Positions 28,961 through 38,331 of a stretch of DNA of 64,000 bases are shown piece after piece. A model generated the notes under the pieces. The model searched no databases. It was not told the origin of the DNA and saw nothing but the letters and a program-made list of their open reading frames with translations. Made by a program: the position numbers and the translations under genes. The DNA comes from Tritrichomonas musculus (Eukaryota; Parabasalia; Tritrichomonadida; Tritrichomonadidae), in contig JAPFFF010000004.1 in assembly GCA_039105265.1 (NCBI GenBank), positions 6,801,501-6,865,500 of the forward strand, given 5' to 3'. Numbering within the stretch: the first letter of the stretch is position 1; every line of letters starts with the position of its first letter.

Positions 28961-31900
28961 ATGACAAAACTAGAAGATACACCAACACCAAAATTATATG
29001 AACTCCTGAGCCTGATTGTAAATGAAGAGATCACAGAAGAAGATGACTTTTTTGTTAACAAGAACGATCTCATAGAAACTATTGCATATGAAATTTGTGA
29101 TCATGGTTACGATGGTGACAACATTTATGAAGCTATGTTCTGGTTCATGAAAGGTATAGAGCAAAATGAAAAAGCAAAAGTAACAAACCAAAAAGAAGAA
29201 GTGCCCGCGAAAGATGAAATTCCCCAAGCGCCACCTCCAAAAGATATACCACGATACATTGACAATAATGATAACTACTTTTTGAAGAACTTGAAGAACA
29301 ACATATGGAGGAATACCACGAAAGATGATTCATTTGTTAAGATCACTTATAACGATTTCATCAAACTCAAAGACGAACAAGAAAAAATAGTGGACGCGAT
29401 TATGAAGAAACTTTATGATTCACCAGAGGAGTGGCACATCAATTTCGAACAACTTACTAACCGCGGTAGAGATTTACTATTTCCTGCTCTTCATAATTTC
29501 TTCAACACTATTGTCAAGAACTTCTCTGTTACAAATCAATACAAACTCAGATTCAAAGTTAATAATGAATGGCGGACTTTACCTTTGACACCAGAAGCTT
29601 TTAACAAACTTATGGAAAACTTTACTAAGAAGCACTTTATATTTGACATGGATGATGTAAAACCTGAGTACTTTTATGAGAAAGGTAGCATGGAACTCCC
29701 AGAATGGTCTCTCTTTTCTCAACTCATCTTCAGTAAAACCAAAAATGTAAAAAGTAATGCTGATCGTGGTGGTTCTTTCTTTCAATTCTTAGTCAAAGAT
29801 AGCTGCCCACAAGAGATAGTAAAATACCTGACTCGCCTACAAATTTTCGACACTCTTGCCAACAGTAAAGGTAAACAACGAAAAGAACTCGATGACTGCT
29901 GCTTCATATATGCTCTTCAACAAACAGGGTGCTATGATGATGAAACACTTAATCAAATGCGACTAAGAATCAACAACAGATATCTCTCCAATTCTGCTAT
30001 CAACAATCTATGTCAAGAATTTAAGATCCACATCAGTGTTTCATTCATTAATGAAGACGCGAATTCCAAAAACAAGAAGAAATCAATAGGGAAGAATTCA
30101 TACATAGGAGTCGAGAAAGCAGAACCAAATCGTACTCACAAATTCAACATTTACGAGAAACACTACTTTATTGAAGAGCTGACACCATTTTCTACATACT
30201 ACATTTCTCATCTCGCAGAGCTTTCACCGGACAAGGCTAACATGGAGTACAACAGCAATCATTGGAGGAAGGCAAGACATTTCATTAGTTCTTCCAATTT
30301 AGTGAGGGCATTGATGAAGAACAATTATTTTCGTCCATTAAATTTCGGAGACGGTTGTATTCTCAAAACTATTTTCAATAATGATATCAAGAAGGATGTC
30401 TCAGGAATTAATCTTGATTATGACGAACAATCCTGCACTCAACTTATTAAGCCAAAAACAATGAAGAAGAAGACAATTGAAATCAATGATAAAAAGAGTT
30501 ATTGGTACTGCGATTCTGAGGCTGACACTTCTGGAGACATTCATCGCCCATACATGTTCGTTCTTCAGTCCAAAGATGGCACAATAACAAAAACATTTAA
30601 AGGAGAAAATTGTAGTGTTTCATTTCTGGATTTCCTTCCTGATTTCTCTGTAGTGTACTTTCACAATCTTGCTTACGACATTAGATTTCTTTGTTCATAT
30701 GGCATAAGGAAGTCTGTCATTAAGGGTAACAAATTTATGAAAGGCACAATTGTCTACAAATCTAAAACACTCTATTTCCGTGACACACTTCCTATTCTCT
30801 CATGTAAGTTATCACAACTACCATCAATGTTTAATCTCGATAGTGGACAGAAAGAAGTTTTCCCCTACAAATATTACACCATGGAGAGACTCAAGAAAAA
30901 TGTTGGCGTGATTAATGAAGCAGGAGAAAATGAAGATAAGAGATGGACCGAAGAAACAAAACAACAATTCCGCCACAACATAGACATTATTGGCTGTCGT
31001 CTCTCTGATACCACATTTGACATGTACAAGTATGCAGAATTCTATTGCACCCAAGACGTGAACATTTTACGACAAGGCTTTAATAAATTCAGAGATGGTT
31101 TCATTAAAGATTTCAATATAGATCCTTTCAACTTTGTCTCCATTTCTTCTCTCGCTAATGAAGTTTTCAATAACAAAGTCTATTATGATCACGACTTATA
31201 TAAATTAGGTGGTGCCCCTCGTTACTTTTGTTCACATGCTATTTACGGTGGGAGATGTATGACTGCTTACAACAAGAAATGGCACACACAAAAGAAGTTA
31301 TGCGATTTCGATGCAGTATCTTTGTATCCGTCTGCTATGGCACGCTTATATACCGTAAGTGGCACTCCTAAAGTTATTGAAAAAGAGAATCTCAATATGG
31401 AATTCCTCTCTAAGCAAAGTGCTTATGTTGTCGAAATTGAGGTCACAAAAGTAAACAAACATTACCCTTTCCCATTGTTAGTTCGCAAAGTTAATGGACT
31501 GAACTTAAATGATGACAGAATAGAGAATGAAGAGCCCGTGAAGATGATCGTTGATAATATTTACCTTGAAGATCTCATTATTTTCCAGAAGATAGAGTTT
31601 ACATTACTGAGAGGATACTACTGGGACGGTAAGAAAGATTACACAATTCAAAAAATCATTAGAGAAATCTTCAATAAGAGACTCGAATACAAGAAGCAAA
31701 AAAATCCATTACAGAACTTATACAAACTTATCATGAACAGCTGCTATGGTAAAACTATTGAGAGGCCTACAGATAAAGAGTTCAAGTATTTGTATGAGGG
31801 AGATGAATTAGAGAAGTATTGGAAGAAGAATTACATGAAGATCAAAGAAGATGTCCAACTTCATAACTCAAAACTACATGCATTAAAAGTACTCAAGCCT

Positions 31901-32464
31901 ATAGACGATCATTTTAATTTCTCATTACTAGGCATACAAGTTCTATCCATGAGTAAGAGAATCATGAATGAAGTTATGTGTCTGGCCCACGATATAGGAT
32001 GTCACATATACTACCAAGATACAGATAGCATGCACATAGAACTCAACGATTTACCCAAACTTGAGAAAGCCTATAAAGAAATGTACGGAAGAGAACTCAT
32101 AGGTAGTGATTTAGGACAATTCCATAGTGATTTCCCAACAATTAACAACCACAATGAGATGCCTGTTGCTATTGAAAGTTACTTCCTGATGAAGAAAATG
32201 TATATCGACAAGCTCATGGACTCTACAGGTGATATAGATTTTATGATTCGTGGTAAAGGTCTAACATTAAATTCTATCAAACATGCGGCAAAACAATTTG
32301 GTGGCGATTATATGAAACTTTACGAGCATCTCTACAATGGAAACTCAATTACGTTTGATCTTACTCAAGGACAGCCATGTTTCAAGTTCAATTCAAATAT
32401 GACTATCTCTACACTTACGAAATTCAAAAGAAAGATCAAAACAACTTATGAAGAAGGACCATGA
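28961..32464 (+). CDS. Polinton protein-primed family B DNA polymerase
   Basis: The protein of about 1167 residues has the exonuclease motifs (CDSEAD near residue 517, HNLAYDIRF, YCTQDVN) and polymerase motifs A (DAVSLYPS near 783), B (KLIMNSCYGKT) and C (YQDTDSMH near 1017) of the DNA_pol_B_2 group. These enzymes prime on a terminal protein and copy the linear element. The N-terminal 500 residues are not polymerase; around residue 311 the text DDCCFIYALQQTG, followed about 100 residues later by KHYFIEE, hints at an OTU-like cysteine-protease fold. The ATG at 28961 is chosen because the frame upstream lacks one. Confidence 0.93.
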   Translation: MTKLEDTPTPKLYELLSLIVNEEITEEDDFFVNKNDLIETIAYEICDHGYDGDNIYEAMFWFMKGIEQNEKAKVTNQKEEVPAKDEIPQAPPPKDIPRYIDNNDNYFLKNLKNNIWRNTTKDDSFVKITYNDFIKLKDEQEKIVDAIMKKLYDSPEEWHINFEQLTNRGRDLLFPALHNFFNTIVKNFSVTNQYKLRFKVNNEWRTLPLTPEAFNKLMENFTKKHFIFDMDDVKPEYFYEKGSMELPEWSLFSQLIFSKTKNVKSNADRGGSFFQFLVKDSCPQEIVKYLTRLQIFDTLANSKGKQRKELDDCCFIYALQQTGCYDDETLNQMRLRINNRYLSNSAINNLCQEFKIHISVSFINEDANSKNKKKSIGKNSYIGVEKAEPNRTHKFNIYEKHYFIEELTPFSTYYISHLAELSPDKANMEYNSNHWRKARHFISSSNLVRALMKNNYFRPLNFGDGCILKTIFNNDIKKDVSGINLDYDEQSCTQLIKPKTMKKKTIEINDKKSYWYCDSEADTSGDIHRPYMFVLQSKDGTITKTFKGENCSVSFLDFLPDFSVVYFHNLAYDIRFLCSYGIRKSVIKGNKFMKGTIVYKSKTLYFRDTLPILSCKLSQLPSMFNLDSGQKEVFPYKYYTMERLKKNVGVINEAGENEDKRWTEETKQQFRHNIDIIGCRLSDTTFDMYKYAEFYCTQDVNILRQGFNKFRDGFIKDFNIDPFNFVSISSLANEVFNNKVYYDHDLYKLGGAPRYFCSHAIYGGRCMTAYNKKWHTQKKLCDFDAVSLYPSAMARLYTVSGTPKVIEKENLNMEFLSKQSAYVVEIEVTKVNKHYPFPLLVRKVNGLNLNDDRIENEEPVKMIVDNIYLEDLIIFQKIEFTLLRGYYWDGKKDYTIQKIIREIFNKRLEYKKQKNPLQNLYKLIMNSCYGKTIERPTDKEFKYLYEGDELEKYWKKNYMKIKEDVQLHNSKLHALKVLKPIDDHFNFSLLGIQVLSMSKRIMNEVMCLAHDIGCHIYYQDTDSMHIELNDLPKLEKAYKEMYGRELIGSDLGQFHSDFPTINNHNEMPVAIESYFLMKKMYIDKLMDSTGDIDFMIRGKGLTLNSIKHAAKQFGGDYMKLYEHLYNGNSITFDLTQGQPCFKFNSNMTISTLTKFKRKIKTTYEEGP

Positions 32465-32555
32465 ATGATTATCACAAAAAAAGTTCAACATATTTTTCTT
32501 TTCATAATTGGTGTGAGGTCATGAGCCATAATTGGGGCAGGGGAGAGCAATGTTT

Positions 32556-33686
32556 TTAACCATACATCTTCTTTAATCTATATCTCGGTACTACTTGCTC
32601 ATTATTTTTGTCATCTCTCACTCGATACAATCCATCTTCATAACCAACTACAAAATGTTCTCCAGGCTGTATAACCCTTCTTCTTTTCATCATTGTATCT
32701 TTAGGATTGTAGACCTTTACATTAGTCCCATTTTCTAATTTCCAATCTTTTCTGTTCATAATTTCATAGTTCTCTTGTACGATCTTCCTTACTATGAATT
32801 CTTCAAGATCCGCATCATCTTGCACCATCTTTGGAGTTACATCAAATCCTGCATACTTAGATAGAGTCTTGTGTGGGCTATTGTTGTACTGCCAAACTAT
32901 TTCACTCATAATGTTCGGCGTAATTCTTTCTACTTTCATTAAGTAAGCCATATCACGAATAGTACGTATAACTCTATCTATGATTCCCAATGATGAATGC
33001 AAAGGTTCTGTATGCCCTCCCACTTTTTGTCTTCTCACTTTTTCAAACTTAATTCTTTGTGGAAAATCATGGTAAACATTGATAGCCTCCTCAGAGAAGA
33101 AAGCTTTTTCTGCATCCCCTATTAACTTTTCCACATATAGATTATCAAAGTCTACCATATCACCAAGAGCATTGATAAATACCTGCGCTGATTTGATTTC
33201 CCTAGTTATGACTCTATTACCGTTATTCACTGCTACATTCACAGGTCTAGCAAATAAGTAACGAGTATTAATGTTGATAGCAATAAGGTACACAATATCC
33301 TGAGTCTGCATCAAGTCTATCAAGTATGTATATCTACTAGTGACAGAGTGCAGCTGAAACTTTTTGATGTTCTCCTTTAATGGAAAATTATTACTGTGGA
33401 TCTCTTCTGTGTTCTTCCTAAGTCTACTCTCTAATTCTTGTAACCTTGCTACCTTATTTTTGGACTTGAATCCTATGAGGTTATTAATTGGTGGCTCCAC
33501 TAATAAATCACCATATTTTCTGATATACCTTTTCTCATATTCTTTATACCAATTATCTAGCTTCCTCTTTGTGGGCCTAAAGTTTTGCATAAGTAAGTTA
33601 AATTCGTTGTAGGTAAGCTTTTTAGGGTTTTCATTTACGAGCTGCTCTATTCTCACACCTTCAAATGCTGACGAAAACACATTCAT
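32556..33686 (-). CDS. Polinton integrase (retroviral-type, c-integrase)
   Basis: A DDE-type integrase of about 376 residues with the core strands typical of Maverick integrases (SRYTYLIDLMQTQD, KLIGDAEKAFFSEEA, GIIDRVIRTIRDMAYL) and a C-terminal chromo/SH3-like region (LENGTNVKVYNPK ... VVGYEDGLYRVRD). It inserts the element into host DNA. The frame is open further upstream to 33803, but that part overlaps the divergent gene at 33707; the ATG at 33686 leaves a 20-base divergent spacer and is preferred. Confidence 0.9.
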   Translation of the reverse strand: MNVFSSAFEGVRIEQLVNENPKKLTYNEFNLLMQNFRPTKRKLDNWYKEYEKRYIRKYGDLLVEPPINNLIGFKSKNKVARLQELESRLRKNTEEIHSNNFPLKENIKKFQLHSVTSRYTYLIDLMQTQDIVYLIAININTRYLFARPVNVAVNNGNRVITREIKSAQVFINALGDMVDFDNLYVEKLIGDAEKAFFSEEAINVYHDFPQRIKFEKVRRQKVGGHTEPLHSSLGIIDRVIRTIRDMAYLMKVERITPNIMSEIVWQYNNSPHKTLSKYAGFDVTPKMVQDDADLEEFIVRKIVQENYEIMNRKDWKLENGTNVKVYNPKDTMMKRRRVIQPGEHFVVGYEDGLYRVRDDKNNEQVVPRYRLKKMYG

Positions 33687-33706
33687 ACTTTTTATTTCAA
33701 CTAAAA

Positions 33707-33970
33707 ATGTCAATGACGTTACAGCCACGCTCAGGACAAGCCTTCGCGAGTCTTCCACCACTCCGAAGACCACATCAGAGAAGTACATTTGCAACTCAAA
33801 CATTAAAACAGATCAACAGTAGACTTCAATATTACAGACGAGTTCTTAATACACCTATGCCCGAAGATGAGAAAGGAATTATGAAAAGACAGAAATTACA
33901 AGCCAAATATGAGAGAGATATGAGAGTTAGAAGATTATTAAACCGAGCAATTTCTAATTATTATTCATGA
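33707..33970 (+). CDS. Polinton small basic protein
   Basis: An 87-residue, Arg/Gln-rich protein (SRLQYYRRVLNTPMPEDEKG; KYERDMRVRRLLNRA) divergent from the integrase with only 20 bases between starts. The charge suggests nucleic-acid binding, possibly a core or terminal protein. No family recognised. Confidence 0.6.
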   Translation: MSMTLQPRSGQAFASLPPLRRPHQRSTFATQTLKQINSRLQYYRRVLNTPMPEDEKGIMKRQKLQAKYERDMRVRRLLNRAISNYYS

Positions 33971-33997
33971 GCATTTTTGTTTCTTGTTGGTTATTAA

Positions 33998-34564
33998 ATG
34001 TCTAACACTCTTCGCCAAGCTAGAATTTTATCAAGTGAGAATGACGCTAGTGTAAAACAAGAGCAGAACACAAATGTTAACATAAAAATAACTCCTAACA
34101 AAAGTACCCAACCTCCTAATCCACCACAAGTTACATATCCTCAAGTGTCTCCAGTAAATTTTACTTCACAGACGACACCATCAGCATTTCCATCAGTACA
34201 AGCAACAAGCAGAGGTATAGCAGATTTGGGCACTGAACTTGATTCACTTGAGAAGAAAAACAAATTTCTAGAAATGCTGGTTGCCATGTATGAAACAAAT
34301 CCTCTGAAAATCAATAGTTATGTAGTTTGTGATAGTAAATTGCTGATGAACATGATTAAACTTTTAACAGATGCCGACAAAATAGAGTTAGTATTAGATG
34401 AGTCAGATGTTGGGTGTGGGTGTAGCGGCGCCAATAGTAAGTTCATCAAGATCGACAAAATTCTGGTATACAAAAATAACAAAGCTGAAGATCTAAAGTA
34501 TGGTTATAACGAAATCTATACTCAATTTATAAGATATGGTGTGAGCTTGAAGATTGTAGTGTAA
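33998..34564 (+). CDS. Polinton unassigned protein, 188 residues
   Basis: A Pro/Gln/Thr-rich N-terminal half (to about residue 75) leads into a short coiled coil (LDSLEKKNKFLEMLVAM) and a compact C-terminal domain with a CGCSG motif. It follows the small basic protein by 27 bases in the same direction, so the two may be expressed together. Function unknown. Confidence 0.6.
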   Translation: MSNTLRQARILSSENDASVKQEQNTNVNIKITPNKSTQPPNPPQVTYPQVSPVNFTSQTTPSAFPSVQATSRGIADLGTELDSLEKKNKFLEMLVAMYETNPLKINSYVVCDSKLLMNMIKLLTDADKIELVLDESDVGCGCSGANSKFIKIDKILVYKNNKAEDLKYGYNEIYTQFIRYGVSLKIVV

Positions 34565-34573
34565 GCAATGAAA

Positions 34574-34640
34574 AAACCATGAATGAAACCATGAATGAAA
34601 AAAGAAATGATAGCAACCATGAATGATAGCAACCATGAAT
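34574..34640. repeat. short direct repeats in a Polinton gene spacer
   Basis: Four close copies of AACCATGAATGA with small variations, between the convergent genes ending at 34564 and 34650. Confidence 0.75.
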
Positions 34641-34649
34641 GAATGCCAC

Positions 34650-37187
34650 TCACGATTTGAATAATGCTAGTGTATGTTCATTTATTTTTGCACTTACTTT
34701 TCCAACTATTGATTGCTGAATACGTAAAGTCATAGCATAATCCTCATCTAAGATCCTGCCATCATACAACAGCACATCTCCTACAGCATAAATGTTAGCA
34801 TCATCAACATAGAAAAGGTAGTCTCCATGTGTAGCAAAAGTTATGTTACCGTTTTCTTCATCCACATTAGTAACAACACCAACAAACTCTTTCCATGATC
34901 CATCTATGACTACAGAACATATACAATCAGTACTGTCTGTTGCTGATGATGAAATCCAAACACAGCTTCGTCGCGAGGGCTCGCAGCTACTGGCATTCTC
35001 TCTCTTGTACACATGACCTGACATAAACACTGGTTTTCCAACTTTGAAGTCAGATATTTCTTCCCCAGCTTCTATAGGTGCGAGATGTGTAATAGTTGTG
35101 CTGTTTCCATATTCCTTCAACATAGATTCATAAACAACAGGATCATGAGGGTTATAATCTACCTTTTTTGTCAATTCATGATCTATAATTTTTGTGGAGT
35201 ACACAGTTTTTGACTCGGATGCTGGTTCATTAACAATGTAGAATTCCTTTACTTTTAATGAGGTTGTTCCGTAATAGACATCAGATATAACAGTATCAGA
35301 CACCCAGAATGTATCAAATGAGTCACTTCTGACTTCGATAATTGTTGGATCCATAAGTTCGAAACTAGTACTGAAGCCTTTATATTTCTTAGTTCCATCA
35401 GCATTGGTAGCATCAATATATACATTGGGAGTATCAATATTTGCATCGAAAGCATCGTATAGCACGTTAATGTCTTTAACACAGTATTTCTCATTTTTGA
35501 TTTCTATCTCAATTGGTGTCATCTTGTCAAAATCAATATTGATAACATTTGTTTTTGCATTTTCTACATCAGTTTTGAGTGCATAAGGTTCTAGATCAAC
35601 AGTAGGAATATCAGTCTTGAGTGCATAAGGTTCGAGATCAACAGTAGGAATATCACTTTTCAGAGCACAATCACTATTACGTACTTCTTCAAGATGATTT
35701 TCTGCAATATAACATTCTTTACCTTTATAAGTTGATTTCACTAATTTTGCCTTAATACGGTACTCAAAAGCAGAAGAAATAAGATCATACATGCTATCAT
35801 GTATATACAATATTTTTAGGTTACGACAATTATAAAACATACTTTCACATAACAAAGGTGTAACTGATGCTGCTGTAATTATGTTTGAAATATCCAGTAT
35901 TTCTATAACTTCACAACTAGAAATTATATCATTAATCTTTTCTACATTCTTTGAATAGAACATAGATAAATCAAGTTCCTTTAGTTTGCGGCAGCCTATG
36001 CACATCCAAAAGAAGCGTGTACATAAATTATTACTATATCTCTTATCAAATTTTATAGTCTCTAAGTTACTACATTTATTTGCAAAATCTGAACAAGTTT
36101 CAACATTGGAAATATCAAAGTTAGTGAAATCTATATGAACCACAGTTTTAGAACAATTTCCAAAAGTTGCTAAAGAAGTTATATCTCTACCATTGAAATC
36201 AGTAGCAACAGAGATACTTGAAGGACAATTAGCGTTAAGCTGAATAGAATTAAACTTGACAACCTTATCATTGTATACTATACTTGGAACAAACTTTGTT
36301 AACTTCGCTACTGTTTCTAGAGTTGTGATTCTACCATTACTAACATTATAAGTATAATCGCCATAAGTAAAAACATTTTCTGTGATAGTCTTTACAAACA
36401 ATATTGTAGTTTCACTCTCTACATTACACTTGATATAGCCAACTTTATCACTCTCATAAGCAACATAATCAACTGTATCTTCTATTTTTACATATACTTC
36501 TTTGTCATTTATGCTTACATTATGTGAAACAGTGAAAGAGGTAGAAGTTCCATCTTCAAACACAGCCTTTATAGCTAGAGTGCAATCTTTCCTGTTATAT
36601 ATTTCATTCTTTTCTTGGTCATACGCTAATAATTTATCTTCAACCAGTTTTACAGTAGGTACAGCAACATCATTAGTGGTATCATGTTGTGAGTTTATTA
36701 TTGTTGGTAATTCAGTTTTGAGTGCATAAGGTTCTAGATCAACAGTAGGGATATCAGTTTTGAGTGCATACTTCTCTTCGGCAACTTCTTTGGTCTCATA
36801 CTTATTAAATTCATATGCTAGTTCATCTTCGTCAACAAATTTCTCTTCTACTTGTGCTGCGGTATAATGATCTTCTGCTAATTCAGTTTTTAGAACATAT
36901 GGACTCAAATCTACTGTAACAATTTCATCTTTCTTCACATATGGAGTAAGGTCTGGTATTTCATCTTTCTTGGCATATATGGTCATGTCTTTATTTTCAA
37001 CAGCTGCGATTCTCTCTTCATGATTTACAAGCTGTGATTTTATAGAAATTCCTCCAAGAATCATATCTCCATCAACAATAACATCATCTTTAACATATAT
37101 AGATTCATAGTCAGTGTTGTTGTTTCCAGAATTGCTACATACAAAGGCACCATCCTCAACATTTTTCTTTGTTAGTATTCCTGTCAT
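34650..37187 (-). CDS. Polinton fibre-like protein with BspA-type (DUF285) repeats
   Basis: An 845-residue protein. The N-terminal third and a later stretch contain short repeats such as PTVDLEPYALKT and YVKKDEI, the style of phage tail-fibre shafts that form trimeric coils. The middle (about residues 300-480) resembles DUF285/BspA leucine-rich repeats (FANKCSNLETIKF, MCIGCRKLKELDLSMF, MFYNCRNLKIL). The C-terminal domain (about 680-845) is globular, Val/Asp-rich and ends LALFKS. No signal peptide or membrane anchor. The layout suggests a virion spike or receptor-binding fibre; that role is inference. It is convergent with the 188-residue gene. Confidence 0.7.
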   Translation of the reverse strand: MTGILTKKNVEDGAFVCSNSGNNNTDYESIYVKDDVIVDGDMILGGISIKSQLVNHEERIAAVENKDMTIYAKKDEIPDLTPYVKKDEIVTVDLSPYVLKTELAEDHYTAAQVEEKFVDEDELAYEFNKYETKEVAEEKYALKTDIPTVDLEPYALKTELPTIINSQHDTTNDVAVPTVKLVEDKLLAYDQEKNEIYNRKDCTLAIKAVFEDGTSTSFTVSHNVSINDKEVYVKIEDTVDYVAYESDKVGYIKCNVESETTILFVKTITENVFTYGDYTYNVSNGRITTLETVAKLTKFVPSIVYNDKVVKFNSIQLNANCPSSISVATDFNGRDITSLATFGNCSKTVVHIDFTNFDISNVETCSDFANKCSNLETIKFDKRYSNNLCTRFFWMCIGCRKLKELDLSMFYSKNVEKINDIISSCEVIEILDISNIITAASVTPLLCESMFYNCRNLKILYIHDSMYDLISSAFEYRIKAKLVKSTYKGKECYIAENHLEEVRNSDCALKSDIPTVDLEPYALKTDIPTVDLEPYALKTDVENAKTNVINIDFDKMTPIEIEIKNEKYCVKDINVLYDAFDANIDTPNVYIDATNADGTKKYKGFSTSFELMDPTIIEVRSDSFDTFWVSDTVISDVYYGTTSLKVKEFYIVNEPASESKTVYSTKIIDHELTKKVDYNPHDPVVYESMLKEYGNSTTITHLAPIEAGEEISDFKVGKPVFMSGHVYKRENASSCEPSRRSCVWISSSATDSTDCICSVVIDGSWKEFVGVVTNVDEENGNITFATHGDYLFYVDDANIYAVGDVLLYDGRILDEDYAMTLRIQQSIVGKVSAKINEHTLALFKS

Positions 37188-37199
37188 TTGATATAAAAA

Positions 37200-37860
37200 G
37201 AAAAGTCCAACAACAACAATACTTACAATAGCAACTTACATGAATGATATCTACACTACTGATTTTCATCAATGCTACCTACAATACTGATTTTCATGAA
37301 TGATATTTACACATCTGAGAAAGAGAAATGGTAGTGGTAAAAATGAAATCTCAAAAAACTATTCCCTATACTGATTTTCATAATTGCTACCAACAATATT
37401 GAAACCTACATGTGATATTCTATTCCAGACTTCCGAGAAACTACTCTCACTATCAAATGACCTCATTTAATACTCCTACCGCATACTGATTTTTGATATT
37501 TACACTACTAACTCGGAAGGTTTGTCAAGAATAGTAAAACAGAAATTTGATAAGTAGAATAACAAAACAGAGAATTGATAAGTAGAGTAACAATTATGAA
37601 AATCAGTATTGTAGGTAGCATTGATGAAAATCAGAAATGAGAATAGCAATTATGAAAATCAGAAATGAGAGTATCATTGATGAAAGTCAGTACTGAGAAT
37701 AGCAATTATGAAAATCAGAAATGAGAGTATCAGAAATGAAGATCAGAAATGAGAATAACAAAAATAGATGTCAGTATTGCAGGTATCATGTGCGAAAGTC
37801 AGTATTGCAGGTATCATGTGCGAAAGTCAGTATTGCAGGTACCATTTATGATTATCGATA
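37200..37860. repeat. Polinton spacer made of short dispersed repeats
   Basis: About 650 bases without a gene, built from many imperfect copies of ACTGATTTTCATNAATG and its reverse complement (ATGAAAATCAGAAATGAGA), then AGTATTGCAGGTATCATGTG units. The two orientations could pair into long hairpins. It lies upstream of the fibre-like gene and downstream of the 110-residue gene. Confidence 0.8.
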
Positions 37861-37865
37861 GTGCT

Positions 37866-38198
37866 TCAATATTCTAATTTCAGAAATAGTGTAAAGTTGT
37901 CAGGCTCAATAATGTTACCATTCGTGTCTGTAAACCATACTTTAAACTGTCTTTTCGTGCCTACAAATTCATATTTTCTATTATCATCAGGAGGTACAAC
38001 ATTAGCATACCACACTAGAGAATCACAATACTCATCTCTCTGTATAAAGCTACAATGAATTTCAGTTTCGCCATCAAGATATCCTTTACAAGTTGCACGA
38101 CAGTATTGAAAGGAAATATATCTTTTGTTTAAGCTGCTTGTAAATTCTGATGGTAAATTATTGATGTAGTCTTTGGTGATGTAGTAAGTTTTGACCAT
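37866..38198 (-). CDS. Polinton small structural-type protein, 110 residues
   Basis: A compact protein (VKTYYITKDYINNLPSEF at the start; KVWFTDTNGNIIEPDNF near the end) of beta-rich character. Its C-terminal pattern F-x-V-x-F-x-D-x-N-G resembles small structural proteins common in Mavericks. The exact virion role is not readable. Confidence 0.6.
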   Translation of the reverse strand: MVKTYYITKDYINNLPSEFTSSLNKRYISFQYCRATCKGYLDGETEIHCSFIQRDEYCDSLVWYANVVPPDDNRKYEFVGTKRQFKVWFTDTNGNIIEPDNFTLFLKLEY

Positions 38199-38236
38199 TT
38201 TTATGAAAAAGAAAAGAAATTATCGTTGCTTCTTCA

Positions 38237-38315
38237 TTTGTGAGAACCATTTATGTTTTGCAATTTGTGAGAACCATTTATGTTTTGCAATTTGTGAGAA
38301 CCATTTATGTTATTT
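38237..38315 (+). repeat. three 27-bp direct repeats ahead of a Polinton gene
   Basis: Three copies of TTTGTGAGAACCATTTATG plus TTTTGCAA lie just upstream of the ATG at 38332 and keep the upstream frame open by chance. Confidence 0.85.
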
Positions 38316-38331
38316 TTCTGAAAATTTAAAA

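Noticed and set aside
33687-33803. upstream part of the integrase frame
   Set aside because: It overlaps the divergent small-protein gene and adds no integrase-like sequence; 33686 is the better start.
38191-38331. upstream part of the frame of the 452-residue Polinton gene
   Set aside because: It only translates three 27-bp repeats; the ATG at 38332 starts the recognisable protein.
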